A stretch of DNA of 64,000 bases from Antedon mediterranea (taxonomy: Eukaryota > Echinodermata > Crinoidea > Comatulida > Antedonidae), in NCBI RefSeq assembly GCF_964355755.1, contig NC_092673.1, positions 15,691,001 to 15,755,000 on the forward strand, given 5' to 3'. The notes beneath the pieces are model-generated. The model was not told the DNA's origin and did not search any database. It worked only from the letters and a program-made list of their open reading frames with translations. Positions 1 through 14,000 of this stretch are shown here, piece after piece. Position numbers and translations under genes: made by a program. Each line of letters starts with the position of its first letter. The stretch's first letter is position 1.

Positions 1-448
1 ACTAAGAGTCGAGAAATCGTTATGATCGCGCACATGTATTCTAAAATGACGCTTGTATACAAATTGTAAGAATTTGTTTCTATAATACCCATTGTCATTC
101 TCGATATAATTAATCTAAATAAAAAATATACAAATATTTCTCTTGTTTTTTAAATTTCTTCATAAAAATGTCTCGATATATTATAGTTAATCTAAAAATA
201 TATATATAAATATTGTTTATTTATATTGTTCTTCACAAAATACAGTAGTATCAGTATTAATTATTAATCTGTTTAAAAATGGTTGAACAAGTCTTGCGTC
301 CATCTTGGTTGAGAACTCCATAAAGCTAGTCCGCCCTCTTCGGCATTTGGCTATTCTATCTCTATGTCCAGGTCAAAACATTATAAGTAATAATAATCTA
401 ATACATTAACTAACCACATGCCAAACAATTAAATGATGTTATAGTAAC

Positions 449-613
449 CTATACATGATTTCCTGATGAGTTTCCAATGGGATTATAACAATCAGGGCAT
501 TTCCCTAAGGAAATTTCCAGCAGTTTTATACTATGGCACATTGCATCATATACTGTACCAGCTTTCATTTTAACAATTGCTGTTCCTGTTGCTACCGTAA
601 TGGTTGGGTAAAT
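449..613 (-). CDS. Possible 3'-terminal coding exon of an unrecognised gene
   Basis: On the minus strand a TTACAG acceptor is followed by 54 sense codons and a TAG stop at 449-451. The peptide begins IYPTITVATG and contains VKMKAGTVYDAMCHS and a CPDC pair near its end. Codon use and amino-acid mix look like real coding sequence rather than random AT-rich frame, and the acceptor is preceded by a plausible tract. I do not recognise the family and found no convincing upstream exon between 614 and 2000, so it could be the last exon of a gene lying antisense to SH3BP2, or an orphaned exon or transposon fragment. Function unknown. Confidence 0.3.
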   Translation of the reverse strand: MYPTITVATGTAIVKMKAGTVYDAMCHSIKLLEISLGKCPDCYNPIGNSSGNHV

Positions 614-2006
614 CTGTAATTACATTTGCAAATAAAACAAATATAAATAGAGTTAATATGTTAAATAATGAGACTTGAGAGGAAAGTAATATTTATTTTG
701 TAACATAAATAATTGAATAATGACTTTCTGTTTGTGTAGGACTTAGTTGCATGTTATTATAAATGTTAAAATAAACTCTCTGTAAACTAAGGCCAAATAA
801 AAAAAAGTTACATATTCTCCCCATCAAATTTTTTAACCTTTGACTTTTTTTTTATTATAGACCAAAAAATTGTTATTTTTTATGTTATTTTATGTTATGT
901 TGTTCGATTTATATAGTGCTTATTTATTTTAAAGAAATGGTACAGTAAAAATGATTTTGTTTTTAGATTATTCAATTTACCATTAACACTAACCTACATG
1001 ATCACAAATGCCCAGTTAATATCATCATTTTTAGTTTTTCCATATTTTGACCAAATACCAAAAATGGTAATACTGTATCTAAATGAATTTTGTGTTTGTA
1101 GTATTCTGTAAATAATTAAATGTATAATTGTGTAACTTTATTTTATACTTTTATCACTTGAAACTTTTTTTAAAAAAAACCACATCCTGTAACCCATGAC
1201 ATTCACTTCCTTATTTGGCATATGGAAAGTACTACTTTATTTTTAGAAGCATTTCTAAATATTAATTTTAGTAACTTAGACTAGAGTAAATATTGTCGAT
1301 GGTTGCAGTGTAGAGTAGGTTTTTGATGAATAACAGCAGAATGCGTTATTATACAAATGACGTTCATACTTGAATTGGTTTCCTGTGTTCTTCCTTTGAA
1401 GTCATAAGTGTGGAAGTTATTGTCCAGTAATGCATTGATTAATCAGGAAAGATGAATTGTGTTGTTATCCTAATCATGCTTTGATTGCTACCACCAGTAT
1501 ACCTATAGGTGTTTTCTATTTGTGATTCCTCATAGACATGTGTGGATTTAAATACTAGTGACTTTTGGAATGTGTACTATTTGTCTTTAATTCAGTTGAC
1601 TGCCTTTTTTGCATGTGTATGGTTAAGTAAAGTGCAACGATCTTTAGTGATTGAAACTAAACAATCTATAGTCTGCCTTATTCTTTTGTTGGAATATAGT
1701 ACAAAACACTGTGGAACTACCTTTAGGAATGTGCCAAGACTCATACTGTAGTTGGAATATGTTTGAAAAACACTCTGGAACTTGCATTTAAATTGTGCCA
1801 AGTATTGTTGGAATATTGTACAAAACTCTTTGGAATTTCTTCTAGAATTGTGCCAAGAATTGTCGGAATTTAACACAAAACATTTGGAAACTTATCTTTA
1901 ACATCAAGTGAAGAATTGTTGGTACATTTAGTACCAACAATTTGTATAGAATTTTTTTATAAAATCTATTTGTTTTGAATACATAATAATACTTTGTTGT
2001 TTGATT
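614..2006. other. Spacer left of SH3BP2
   Basis: AT-rich sequence with no supported exon. It contains only a degenerate tandem repeat at 1686-1925. If the proposed SH3BP2 first exon is right, its promoter lies at the right end of this stretch, but I see no clear TATA box or other core element. Confidence 0.4.
1686..1925. repeat. Degenerate ~55 bp tandem repeat, four copies
   Basis: Four diverged units share the order TTGTTGGAATAT, then ACAAAACTC..TGGAA, then ATTGTGCCAAG. Spacing is about 52-62 bp. It ends about 80 bp before the proposed SH3BP2 start exon. Confidence 0.5.
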
Positions 2007-2043
2007 ATGGAGGATGCTAGTGACCAATGTTGTATATTGCCAA
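2007..2043 (+). CDS. SH3BP2: Proposed first coding exon of SH3BP2
   Basis: ATG with A at -3 and G at +4, then 12 codons (MEDASDQCCILP) and one extra base before a strong GTAAGT donor at 2044. The phase matches the exon at 3932, which needs one base from upstream. No other ATG-to-donor in that phase was found between here and 3932. Support is phase, donor and start context only; vertebrate N-termini are too variable to help. Confidence 0.42.
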
Positions 2044-5000
2044 GTAAGTCTCTCATAGTACTTTATACTTTTTTGTCATAATCGTAGACAATTTTACAGA
2101 TTAAAAATTAATAAATTCAACAAAAGGGTGCTGGAAGTCTAGTCTGGGATCCAGACGGAGTTTTTTCTTAATATTAGTAAAAATATAAATATTTTTGCAC
2201 ATATGGCGTTTCATACGTGTATTACTTGAGTTTGGATACTCCGTCTGGGGAAACACGCAAAAGTCACGTGGTTTGACACCAAGAATTCTTGGTGCATAGA
2301 TTATCCGGTTGACTAGTTTCAGCTGCATGCGATTGGCTACTCACTCGTACACTGTTTTAATATTCATGTTTCAGAATTTCAAAGACTCAACAACTAAGAA
2401 GGTACGCATGCGCTATGTTACGTTTAGACAATGTGTACTTGGGTACATTAATGAAAGTTTCTGAAGGCTAGAAATGATTTTATAACATTTGATGGGATTT
2501 TTCCCAAGAAAACTCGTCTTGCTTCTCCGCAAATCAAACATTGAATGGATCATTTAATATTACGCGGAGATAATTTGATTTAATTCCCACCCAGACCCTG
2601 TCCTGTTCTGTGTAGTGGTGTACAACTCCCTGGACTGGTGTAGCCCTGTCTGTTGTGTGTGAATCCTGTTGTGTGCCGGTGGTGGTATGTAGGCCTACCT
2701 TATTGGTGTTTTATTTGGCAGGTCATACGTGCGAGTTGAGTAGGACCTACGAAGGAGGCCTAGGCTAAGGACTAAACAATTTATAAACAAAACAACTTGG
2801 CAACACGATTTCATATTTCAACAGTCTCGATCGTACATTCAGCACTGTACGTACTCGATCTTTTTCATTTTGAAACAAAATGATCATTGGTTGATTTGAA
2901 ATCCATATTTACATACCGCCCGCCCCATATAGCCAAATGCGGTATGATAACCTACGTCATTCTTATTGGATGTTTGCGGTCTGCAAATCGATTTCTATAC
3001 GTGTTTCACAAGTCTGTATTTTCAGACAAAAATCGCGGTCGAAATAAAAACAAATAAATAAAAATAAAAAACAATACAGACTTGGAGCAAGTCTACTGGA
3101 AGTCATGCACCCGGAGGTATATATTATGACAAACTACAAGGCACTTAAAATACAACACTCAAGCTGCTACAATTTCACGATAATCACTTGCCTTATCATT
3201 TACAGTATTTCCTTGATTCGTATTACAAATCCAAAGGCAACTCACTAAAACAATGACAATGCTCTTGCTCTGTATACAAAAGCGTTAAATATTAATTCGA
3301 AATTTTGTTTTGAATACCACTTGATATTGTTTAGACAGATTTTATTACTTGCAATCTCCTTCCTGTACTGTGTAAATAGTTCTTGAAGGAAATTATACAG
3401 TAGGGAAATATTTAATGCACTTTGTATTGTTTATAGAGTAGTCCATGTGTTTTTTTAAACCACAACGTCATCGCAATGATTGCCATTATACAGTAAGGCC
3501 AGCCCTTCAGGCTTTAGTTGGGTAATTTGGTTTCATGGGAACAGGTATCACTTGATGAGTACTACCCAAATGTAAATATTTAAAGTCTAAACAGGCCCCT
3601 AGCAATTAAAAAATAATTACGGGCACAATACCATGTTAAGTTAATTACAGCAAATTTGGTATATTCTGTAAATCTTTTCCTTGAGGTATAAACACACATG
3701 ATTCACACATACTGTATCCTTAATGAAAACGCAATGTGTAGTTCAGTTTACTGGCCACCCACTGGTTTTAGCCCACCTTTTACTCCTTTCACTGTGCCTA
3801 GCAAACGATGCGAATGGTGTATTTAGTGACATTTTCATGCAAAGTGATCATGTGCTTTTATTGGCCTACCAGTTAAGAACTGTAATTTTGATCATGTTAT
3901 CACATTATAAATGTTATTATTTTGTTCGTAGGTGCTGAGGAATTGCTTAGCATAGATATTGATTTTAGTGGATTTTTATATAAAAGATCATCTGAACGAA
4001 AAACAGATAAAATAACATCAGTCATACAAAGCAAGTTAAGTTTCCCGTTTGCAAAATGGCAACTACGATATGTGATACTTTACAAGGATTGGTTGTATTA
4101 CTTCCAATCAGAGAAAAGCAAACGACCGAAAGGAGCGTTCTGTCTCAAAGGTTATCATAGGTATGAATCATATTTTTTCTAATCAGACTCTTTAGCGATA
4201 ATCAATATGTTGTAATCAATATTCAATCATTACATTTTCTTTCATAAGAACCATAATTTATAAATTTATCTTCTTTAATTTTTGATAATCATTTATCTTT
4301 TTGGGTATTAAAGGCATCAAAACTTAAAACGTGATTGATGGCTATATCACTATACAGCGTTATTGTCTGCCAACACTAATTCGGAAATGTTGGTTCCTTG
4401 TTGTGCGAAAAAGTCATAATTGTTTTTTAGAATATGACTATTGATAACAAATTACCTGTACCACCAACTATCAATCTTATAATATTTGTGATATTTCAGA
4501 GTGATGAGGGCTGAAGAGGCATCTACAACCGATCAACGTTATGCATTCAAAATAATGGGCCCATCCCATAATATGAGGACATACTTCTTTGGAGCAGCAT
4601 CAGAACGGGAAATGACGGTAGGTTCTCATGTTTTGTACCCAACATTCAACCCGGAAGTAGGGTTAATTTTGATTTGAAAGAACGAATATAGCAATTAAGG
4701 GCATACTGTACACTTTGTATAGCATAATAAAGAATACACAGATTCTCAATTTGTTTTTTTTTCCTCTAAGGTAAACAATATTATTAATAAAGATTATTGT
4801 TAAGACTGTAACCTAAACTATCTATTTTTAGCTTTTTTAATTATATTGTAAAAAAAATCAATGGTGTCTGCATTATACAGATCACCATCAGAGAATACTG
4901 CTGACGTACAGTGCTTATTTGTACCATGAACAGCAAAACAGGTACAATAATAGTGTATTGTCAATTATTTTCATTGTCATATTGTGACAACTGATGACAT

Positions 5001-8000
5001 ACTTTAGCTAATTCTGTACTGTATTGTCCATCCAATTCCTTATCTCTTCATTTGATGTAGTCATCCATCCATATCAATGCCCTCTGTATGTTTTGTTTAG
5101 TACGCTCTTCTATTTTAAAAATTGTATTCAACAAAATACACTCTCACAGTGTATTGGCTATTATATAACAGGAACAACATACCATGTGTATCGTCACCCC
5201 CCCCCCCCCCTCCATGTGAGAGAGAATTGTTTTGACATTAAGCAAAAGTCTGTACCACAAATAGCTAATATTAATACACTCAACAAACCTATACTGTATA
5301 CGTTTTCTCCGTTTATTTTTACTAGTAATAATCATGGTAAGTCTTGGATACACTACACTATGACTATAAAATTAAAAATACAAATTCTATTCTTATTAGT
5401 TATGGATGGCACACATCAGGGTTACTATGGAGAAGGCATTACACGGCAGTGCCAGAGACAGGTATGTAAGAATTGTGTACTATATGTGGGACTCCCACAC
5501 TGAACACATTTATAGATGTCTTTTGGGTGGTGAGCAACATAGATGGATGTAATTGCACTCAACGGAGAACCCACTATCAAAGTCTTCCACCCACCTTAAA
5601 GCTTATGTTAAAGACTCCTTCCCTACGTTTTTTAGATCTAATTTAAGATCACAAACTATATTTAATGTAAAAATAATACTATATGGTCCTATTGCGATAA
5701 CTTTTTTCGTCATTAAACGGTTAAAAATGTGAAAAATAAGTTGATTCTAATAATTATAGCGGCCCGCTATAAATCTAAAAATGCATTGCGTGCGGATTTA
5801 TATTTTTGTTTTTCTTCTGTAATTCACCCACTTTTCGATTGATCGTGAGGCCAAAACCAATGGAAGACTCCTAACTTTTCAGTGAAAATACCGGGTTTTC
5901 CCCAATCTGAGTCTGGCAAAAATAGAAAGACAATTAATGCAGCAACTATACAACTTCAGACTAGGTATATAGCTAGCGTTTGATGTTCGTACGTTACCGA
6001 TGTTTACCAGCTAGGCTTACAAAACTAAGCCTACAGTAGCTAGGCTAGGCCTGAAGACCGTCCACGAGAGGTCATTCGCCGCGAGCTACTGAGGTAGTGC
6101 ATTGTTTCTCACTTTTTATCATAATTTACAATAAAACGTACATTTAAGACAAGGAATGACCTGGTTTAATGTTTTTAAAGTAATATGTATTATTTTACAA
6201 AACGTCACAAATTGTAGGGAAGGGGTCTTTAAGGTCTCACCCAACATACCAACCAACCAAAGAAACCTCTGGATAACTAAAAGTACTGTTTTATCGCTTC
6301 CCACCAACCAATAACCTTTTTACACCCCACTCCTACACTTTAGCTACATATAATCTTTTACCCATTATTTGCAACCCAACCCGATGGATAAATATGAAAT
6401 CAAAAATGTTGAGAAGTAAATTTAATATAAAAACAAGAATAAAGAGATAAATGAATTGAAGTTAATTACTTTAAAAGCATTTAAAATTGTGCATTTTTAT
6501 TCTACACTTTATGATATAGATCATTACAGCTTCTAAAAAATTTAAAAGAAAAGAGCGACCGTGTATTCTCCCAAGTGTGTGAGCTAGATGAACAAAACAA
6601 TTTCCGAAGGGATTCAGTTAACAGTAGTGACAGTCAAAATGAACAAATTTATGATGAAATTGAGAAACAATTGCCTTTATATGACGATACAGAATGCCTG
6701 CCAGATATTGGTGAAAGACCGTTACCGAGGCCGCCAGCAGAATGGAGTCCTGACTCGGGTAATTCCAAACCAGGTATGTGTTTACAGATCACTATTGAGT
6801 TATGTTCATTCTCATATAAACTGTTATGTTAATATACCTGTTGTGTTATAAAGATAGGAATGAAAAGAGTAGTTTACCGAGAAATACCGAGGTGGTTTGG
6901 AGGATTTACAAAAGTGGTTGAAACAGTGTACCAAGGTGCTTGGGAGGGTGTACCAAGGTGGTTGTGAGGGTATTACAGAGGTGGTTGGGACAGTGTACCA
7001 AGGTGCTTGGGAGGGTGTACCAAGGTGGTTGTGAGGGTATTACAGAGGTGGTTGGGACAGTGTACCAAGGTGGTTGGGAGGCTGTACCAAGATGATTGGG
7101 AGTGTGTACCAAGGTGTGGTTGGGTATACCAAGGTCACCCACCTTGCCAAGGTGGTTGGGCGGGTGTACCGAGGTGGTTGGGAGGATATACCAAGCCCTC
7201 TTGTACATTAAATATTATTAAATTAGATAAACAATTCATGATGACAATGCAAAAATAAAATTCATATCCCAGAAAAGTGTGTGTGTGGGTGATTATGGCT
7301 TTTCCATTCATACTATAATTGTTTTGATAAACCCTTTATCTGTGACACTACAATGAATAATCAACCAGTGGTGGTGTTTCTGTGGTATTAAACATTTTGA
7401 AAATAAATGTCATTGTCTTGTTGTGCAATTTGAAAAAAAAAAAATTTGTCTAGTATTGTATTACAAACAACAAAGAAACTATTAATATTCTGTTATATAT
7501 ATATTTACCACAAATTTCCTCATACTTCAAAAACTCTAGCATTGTTAGGAAGTGTTTCAATTGAGCTACACCACACAAGTAGTTTATTGACATTTCGTTC
7601 AACAATACCATCAGTTTTTAAAATAATATACATAAATAAAATACTTTATTTAATTTATTAGTGCTTTTATTTTTTCTTGAAATTATACCAAATTGAAGTA
7701 CAGTAAGTAATTTGTTTTATAAATAAAAAAATTGTTTAGTTGAAATGCATGTTTTGTTTTACCTACTGTATAAGCAAGTAAAGTAAGAAAACCACTACCG
7801 GCACCACCTCCCCGACATGATGGCTATGTAGTAAATAAAGGTAACAGTTTAACAACAAGTTTGCTCACAATTTCTAGATTCTGCTATAGATTCAGTAGGT
7901 AGTTGCTGTAGTATTGCCGTCTTTGTCATCTTGGCTTCATTTTAGTGTTTAGATTGTTTATCTTTGTTTTGTTTTTATGGCTACCTTTAACTCACTGCCG

Positions 8001-11000
8001 TTTTTTTATTTATTTTCTTTATGTTTGGCCGTATGTGTAAAAGAAGAAACGCAAAATTTACCAAATTTATGCAAATCAAATTAATTAATCTATACACAAA
8101 ACATGTAACTTTTAACAAGTTTACCAAATACAGTATATAGATAATAATTGCAAAAGGCAACCACAATTCTTTGACCTCCATTTACAGTCAACTCTCCCAA
8201 TACCGGACTCTCTGAAAACCAGAAACTCTCCCAATACCAGACTTTTTTTGAGGACCAAAAGGTCCCAAATTTATATTTACCATTAAAAACACATTCCGAA
8301 TACCAGACTTTCCGGAAAACCAGACTTATTTGGCCGGCCCGGACAGTCCGGTATTGGGAGAGTTGACTGTATTTATATTATTTGACCTGACAAAGGACTT
8401 TTTCAAAATCTTGGCAAACTATGGATGTTATGTTTTCAATTGGTTTGATTTACTGATATCTATTTTTCTTTTTATAAACCTTTAAAGCTCTGTCTACACT
8501 ATCAAACTAGTTGACAAAAAATGTGATGTGCCCAAATATGGTAGTAATTATGACAGCATCCATATGTGGGCACATCAGATTTTGTTGTCACATAAAGTTT
8601 GATAGTGTAGACAGAGCTTAAGAATAATTGTATTCTCTTTTATTGTAAGTGACAGGGATATACATTTTTTTTAAGCTACATTTAATTTTTCAAGATTTTT
8701 TATTCAGTATACATAATACAAATGTAATTCTGAAAAATAAGAATATGTAATATGAAAAGCATAAATCAAAATTTATATATTAAAACATATTTTCATTTCT
8801 TAGGACTTCATGTATTTTATTTTTTCTATTTCATTCAAATCTTAATACACTAAAACCTCTCCCTTGGGACACCCCTAATTTATTCAGGGGACACTCATGA
8901 AACGATTGAGAGGAAATTTTAACATTTTGCAATATTTTACTTAATCAAATTATGCATTCTACCCGTTAATTGTTACTTTTTTTTGTTGAATATGCCATTT
9001 TAATGTCCCATTAATAGCCACTTCAAAGACCAAAAACTGGATTGAAAATAAAAATGTTTTTATCCTGAAAAAAACTGTAATTTAAAGCAAAAAAATAGTC
9101 AAATTGGCTGCCAGCCATGGGTTTTTGGTTGAATTTACCATTTATTAGTCTGTTTCTAAGTGAAAACATTTTTTGCTACGGAAGTGATTAACTTTATTAA
9201 AACTACTAAATAACATATTCAAAGTCTGATTTAATTAATCTTTATTTTTCATGTTTTTGGGGACAATACATCTTTAAAGATGAATTGTGGGGACAATACA
9301 TCTTTAAAGATGTATTGTCCCCCTGAAAAAATAATTCTTAAAACAAAATTTTGTTGAATATTCTATTTTAATGTAACGTAATAGTTATCCACTTTGACCA
9401 AAAATTGGGTCTAAAAAAAGTGTATTTACCTGAAAAAATGTAATTTAAAGCAAAAAATGGTCAAATTGGCTGCCAGCCAATGGATTTTTGGTTGATTTTA
9501 ACCATTTATTTTGACATTTTACAAGTGAAAACATTATTTTTTTTCGTTTTTTTTTCGACGGATGTGATTAACTTTATATTAACTACAAAATAAGGTATTC
9601 GAAGTCTGATTTAATTAATCTTCATTTTTCATGTTTTTGGGGGACAATACATCTTTAAATGTTTTGTATATTTTTACCTAATTGTCAAGTTCATCACAGT
9701 ATACTGTACATGATGCAATAAAGTGAATGAAATTGATATAATACTAATAGGGAGGTTTCGCAACCTTACGAATACGATAACGAAAACGGATACGTCACAC
9801 ATTTGTGAAACTTTTCGTAAAGCGTATTCGTGTTGACGAATATCACCAGTCATATTCGTAACTACAAAATGAGTATAGTTTTTGATCTATTTTGCACATT
9901 TTTCATTTGAATCAGGAATGATTCATGACTATAATATAATTATACCTTTATTGAAAGTAATTTACTAAAGTAATTTACTAAAATGCCAGGTCAATTTTGA
10001 TAAATAGCAGTTTTTAAAGTCTTCACTCGCTTTGATGTTACGCTAGGCCTAGGCAGCCAAGCACCAAGCAACACGTACCTGCGCTTCGCTCAAATTTACC
10101 ACAGTCATATTTTGGACGCGCCTCGATATTTCGTTGCCATGCGAAACAGATTTTTTTTATGGCTTACGAAAACGAATACGTGTGGGTGACGTATCCGTTG
10201 TCGTTATCGTATTCGTAAGGTTGTGAAACCTCCATATTGTCTCTATTCAGTCTAATATGAAGGTGTCCCCTTAATAGAGGTTCTACTGTATATTTTAGAA
10301 TTCTGCAATTTCTAACAATATATTTTTCCTAAAAAGATTGCCGTGCAAGATCTGATACCGTCACTCCGTATGTCAATAGCTCCCTCCATTCAGAAGAGCC
10401 CCTCAAACGTTTCAGATCCAAAAGAGGTGTCATGTTTTTCTCACCCCGGCTAAAGAGGCATATTCCCCTTACCCCACAGAGTGAGTCATGCATGAACTGC
10501 ATGATGATCATGACATGTTTGACTTGTTTGTGTTTTGAATCGTTTTGTCCGAGCATGACTGTGGTTTTGAAATGTGCTTGTGCTTTCTATGTGCTTTTGA
10601 TTCTTACTGCTTTTAATGTGTCATAGCCTTGCATTGCATATTATTACACACACCCTGGGTGTAAGCCCACTCTGGATGTACAATAAGCCCATCACATGAT
10701 AATATTAATCATACATTTTTCACAATAGATGTCAGAGTCCCTGAATCCATTTTACGTATTTTCATAAGATTGCCATTTATATCAAATACTAGTCCAAAAT
10801 TGCAATTTAAATGTTTTGCAGAAACCTCTATAAAGTTAGGTTGTTTAATTTAAGCCTAGCCCCAGTGGCGTAACAACTATTGAGCGCTCACTGGCTAAAC
10901 TCAGAGCTTACAGGGCCCCTGAACAAAGCCCAGAGGAAACTAAAGGCATTAAAATATGTCGAAAGAGGCTAAAAACGCCCAAGACCACTTAGGGTCCTTA

Positions 11001-14000
11001 CACCACTGTTTAGCATTGCTTAGCCCTCACCATAAGAAAACTCCATGAATAGTTGCAATTTATCTTTCCCATAACAATTGGAAACTGTAGTTCGATTACT
11101 GCAAAACAGCTGCAGGACAGGAAAATGCCACTGCCTAGACAATGCCACTATGTAAAGAAGCAACAGTCTCTACTATAATATTAATAAATATGTTTCAATA
11201 TGCAATGTTAATTTGTTTACAATTATCTGTTCTTTTAGTACCAATAGCAAGCAAGAGATTTTCAGCTGAACTTAGATCTAAATTTGGGATGAGATTTTCA
11301 AGTGAGTTTACAACCTACTGGGATTTATTTTTTTGCTAATTATTATTTTTTCTTTTTTACACGTGTCAATGTATGGGAAGAAAGGGCAGGAATGTGCATA
11401 TTTGTACCTAAGTTTGATTGGAGGATTGGAGATTACATTAGTTTTTGTAAATAATATGTCAGATGTTTGGTTATTACTGTGCATTTCTAACAGACTTGTT
11501 GCATGCTCAGTTGTGCCAGTTTACATGTACTTTCATAGTTATATAAAACAAAGGATGAATATTTTTTGTTAAAAGATGAAATCATTGATTCATAAAAATA
11601 TTCATTGCACTCAGTTCTCAGTATATGATTGTATATAATATAATGAATATTGCATTTATTTATGCATGATTTAAATCATAAAAACATTTTTATATGTCAA
11701 TGTCATGAATCACTACTGTTTTAAATTAAACTTTGATCTCTTTGCGCTTTGCTATATAAAGATTTTGAATTGTTGTAGAGTGGCCTGGTTGGTTGACCAA
11801 TTCCAGGTTTTATTCCATCCTATTTGGACAGAATGTCAACATAGGCACAACGCAAATGAGTTAACCAATCACAAGCGACAGTTCGGATGATCCATCCTAT
11901 CGTGATTAGTCAAATTACTTGTGTCGAATCCAAGTGAGAACAAAGTTTTAACCTCATTAGGTACTTGGTTTAAAAAGCATGGGTTTCCCATCTTGTTATT
12001 GTCGAATCATGTATTTGCTGCTGCATGGTGTGAGTAAAGATAACCTTTTTATTACTTTGTATACTTTAGCACTTGACAGTGATGATGATGATGAGGATGA
12101 AAATGGGTGTGTCCAGGATTATTTATCACCTACAACTGCTACTTGCCCTCAAAGGGTTAGTCTAACAACAGCACCTAAGCCTCAACCTAGACCTCCAAGA
12201 CGAAAATGTGATGAGGAACCAAAAAATAAGTTTACAAACCCTCATGGTCTTCGGTAAGTATCTTATATATAAGAATATACAGTACTATACTCCCTCCCCT
12301 CTCTATCTCTCTCTCTACTTAAATTCACTCACTGTATACCATAATAATTGTTAGTAGTGCAAAGCTTTGCACACTGAGTGAGTGTGGCCGAGCGGTTATG
12401 ACAGTGCAGGCCCGTAGCCAGTGGTTTTGGGGGGTTCGGGTGAACCCCTCTTTTACCAGCGAACCCCTCCTTGAAAAACAAAGGCCCCACTTCCAAAATT
12501 GTGCAATTAATTATCAATTATGGAATACCGTAGTGTACTGTCTCTGCATAACTCAGATTTTAGTAGGTACAAAATGTCTCTTTAAGCTGATTAAAACAAC
12601 CGAAATTGCTCTGAGAGCCAAAAGATTCCAGGGGCCTTCGGCCTCTGGAGCCCAACCGGGGGCCCTTGGCCCCCCAGCCTACAGTTACTCGCTGCGCTCG
12701 CAAAATAATTGGTGTCAAGAAAACCCCCCTCTGATGCATTCTGGCTACGGACCTGCAGTGCAACCGTAATCCATAACCATAACATCGGTAAGCGTTTGAG
12801 GCTCACTCGCATCATGCTTCTGGTGGTAGAACAAATCTTCTTGGATAAGGACTATAAACGTAGGTCCAGTGTGCACAAAATGTTTGTGTGCACTTTAATG
12901 AACTAGTACATCTTTTGAGATGAGTAGGGGGTTACCCCGGTGTAATAGCACACACATCCATTATGTGAAAAAAAATGTGGTATACCCATATATGGACACA
13001 ATGACATTATTACTACCATACAGTATGTGGGCACATTACACTTTTTTTTAATAATTTGATAGTGTAGACAGAGCAAAAAAGAAAAAAAAAATTTAATATA
13101 AGTAATCATTTTATAAATTTTTTTATGTGAGTTTATTACAAAAAAATTTCTACAATTTTATTTTTGTTAAGGCGAAGACCAGATGGAAACAGTTTTCGGG
13201 ACAAACATAGTGAAACGGTAATTGCACTTTAGTTTGTCTATTTATATGATTTTCCTTTCTCTTATTTTAACGTATAGCACATCCTCCCAACATACAAAAT
13301 ATGTAAGCAATACAGTAAACTATTCCAAAACTCAGATCCATCTAAAGTTAGTAGCGTTCTATGAAACATATATTGCTTTGTTTGCTATAGAGTGTGCAAA
13401 ACAGCTTAAATGGCTTATTGGTTGAAGACATGAGTGATTTATTTTTGTGAATTGGCTATAAATGAATACAAAAATGACATTTTTGTCTTTTAGCATATTG
13501 GTAAGAAACCCCCAGCTCCGCCGAAGAAACCTCAGATTTCACCAAAACCAAACATGACCAAACCAAGTTCAACATACAATAAGGTAAAAGACTAGACAAG
13601 TCAGATAATAAATTACTATTTGTTGTAATTATTAAATATTTTATGTTATAAAAGTGGAGCGTAGCTTGGTGGTTAACATGCTTGCCTTTCAATTCTAAGC
13701 CCGGTACAATCCTGACCTAGAGCAAGGGTTGTAACTCTTTCAACTCCACTCAAATGAGACTTGGTTTATAAGCATGATAAATTATTAAATAGTCAGGGGC
13801 GGATCTAGGATTTTGATAAAGAAGGGGTCGATATGGAAAAAATAATTGTCTATTTTTTTTCTAGACTCCCAGAGAGAGCATCTGAGGCGTTTTGGCCAGT
13901 CGATTCTTGTCATATAATTATCTGAATATACTGGGTTTTATAGACCATATTTTAAAATATATTAAAATATACAGAACTGTTTTTTTTTGCGCCTAAAGCC

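Larger units (their letters stand above)
8848..10288. mobile_element. Pogo-like element carrying nested insertions
   Basis: The left end CACTAAAACCTCTCCC..GGGACACC and the right end GGTGTCCCCTTAATAGAGG are diverged inverted repeats of one pogo-like terminus. Between them lie two copies of the ATACATCTTTAAA family and one 483 bp element with 50 bp inverted ends, so this looks like a nest of insertions. No transposase frame was seen. All of it sits in the SH3BP2 intron between 7841 and 10336. Confidence 0.45.

Noticed and set aside
217-366. Minus-strand open frame with IAKCRRGRTSFMEFSTKMD
   Set aside because: It looks protein-like, but no acceptor in the right phase joins it to the exon at 449-613 and no start codon or family could be assigned.
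2101-2328. 75 aa minus-strand frame
   Set aside because: It overlaps a dispersed inverted-repeat segment (words GGCGTTTCATACGTGTA also found near 36160); not a gene.
3723-3938. 71 aa plus-strand frame ahead of the PH-domain exon
   Set aside because: It runs through the splice acceptor of the exon at 3932 in another frame; no coding support.
5024-5503. 159 aa plus-strand frame
   Set aside because: It crosses a poly-C run and reads the PH-domain exon at 5400-5461 in the wrong frame.
12398-12769. 123 aa plus-strand frame
   Set aside because: It lies wholly within the inverted-repeat element nested in the SINE; no similarity to a transposase.
13796-13830. CAGGGGCGGATCTAGGATTTT, the look of a hAT-type element end
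   Set aside because: No matching inverted right end was found in the window, so element borders cannot be given.
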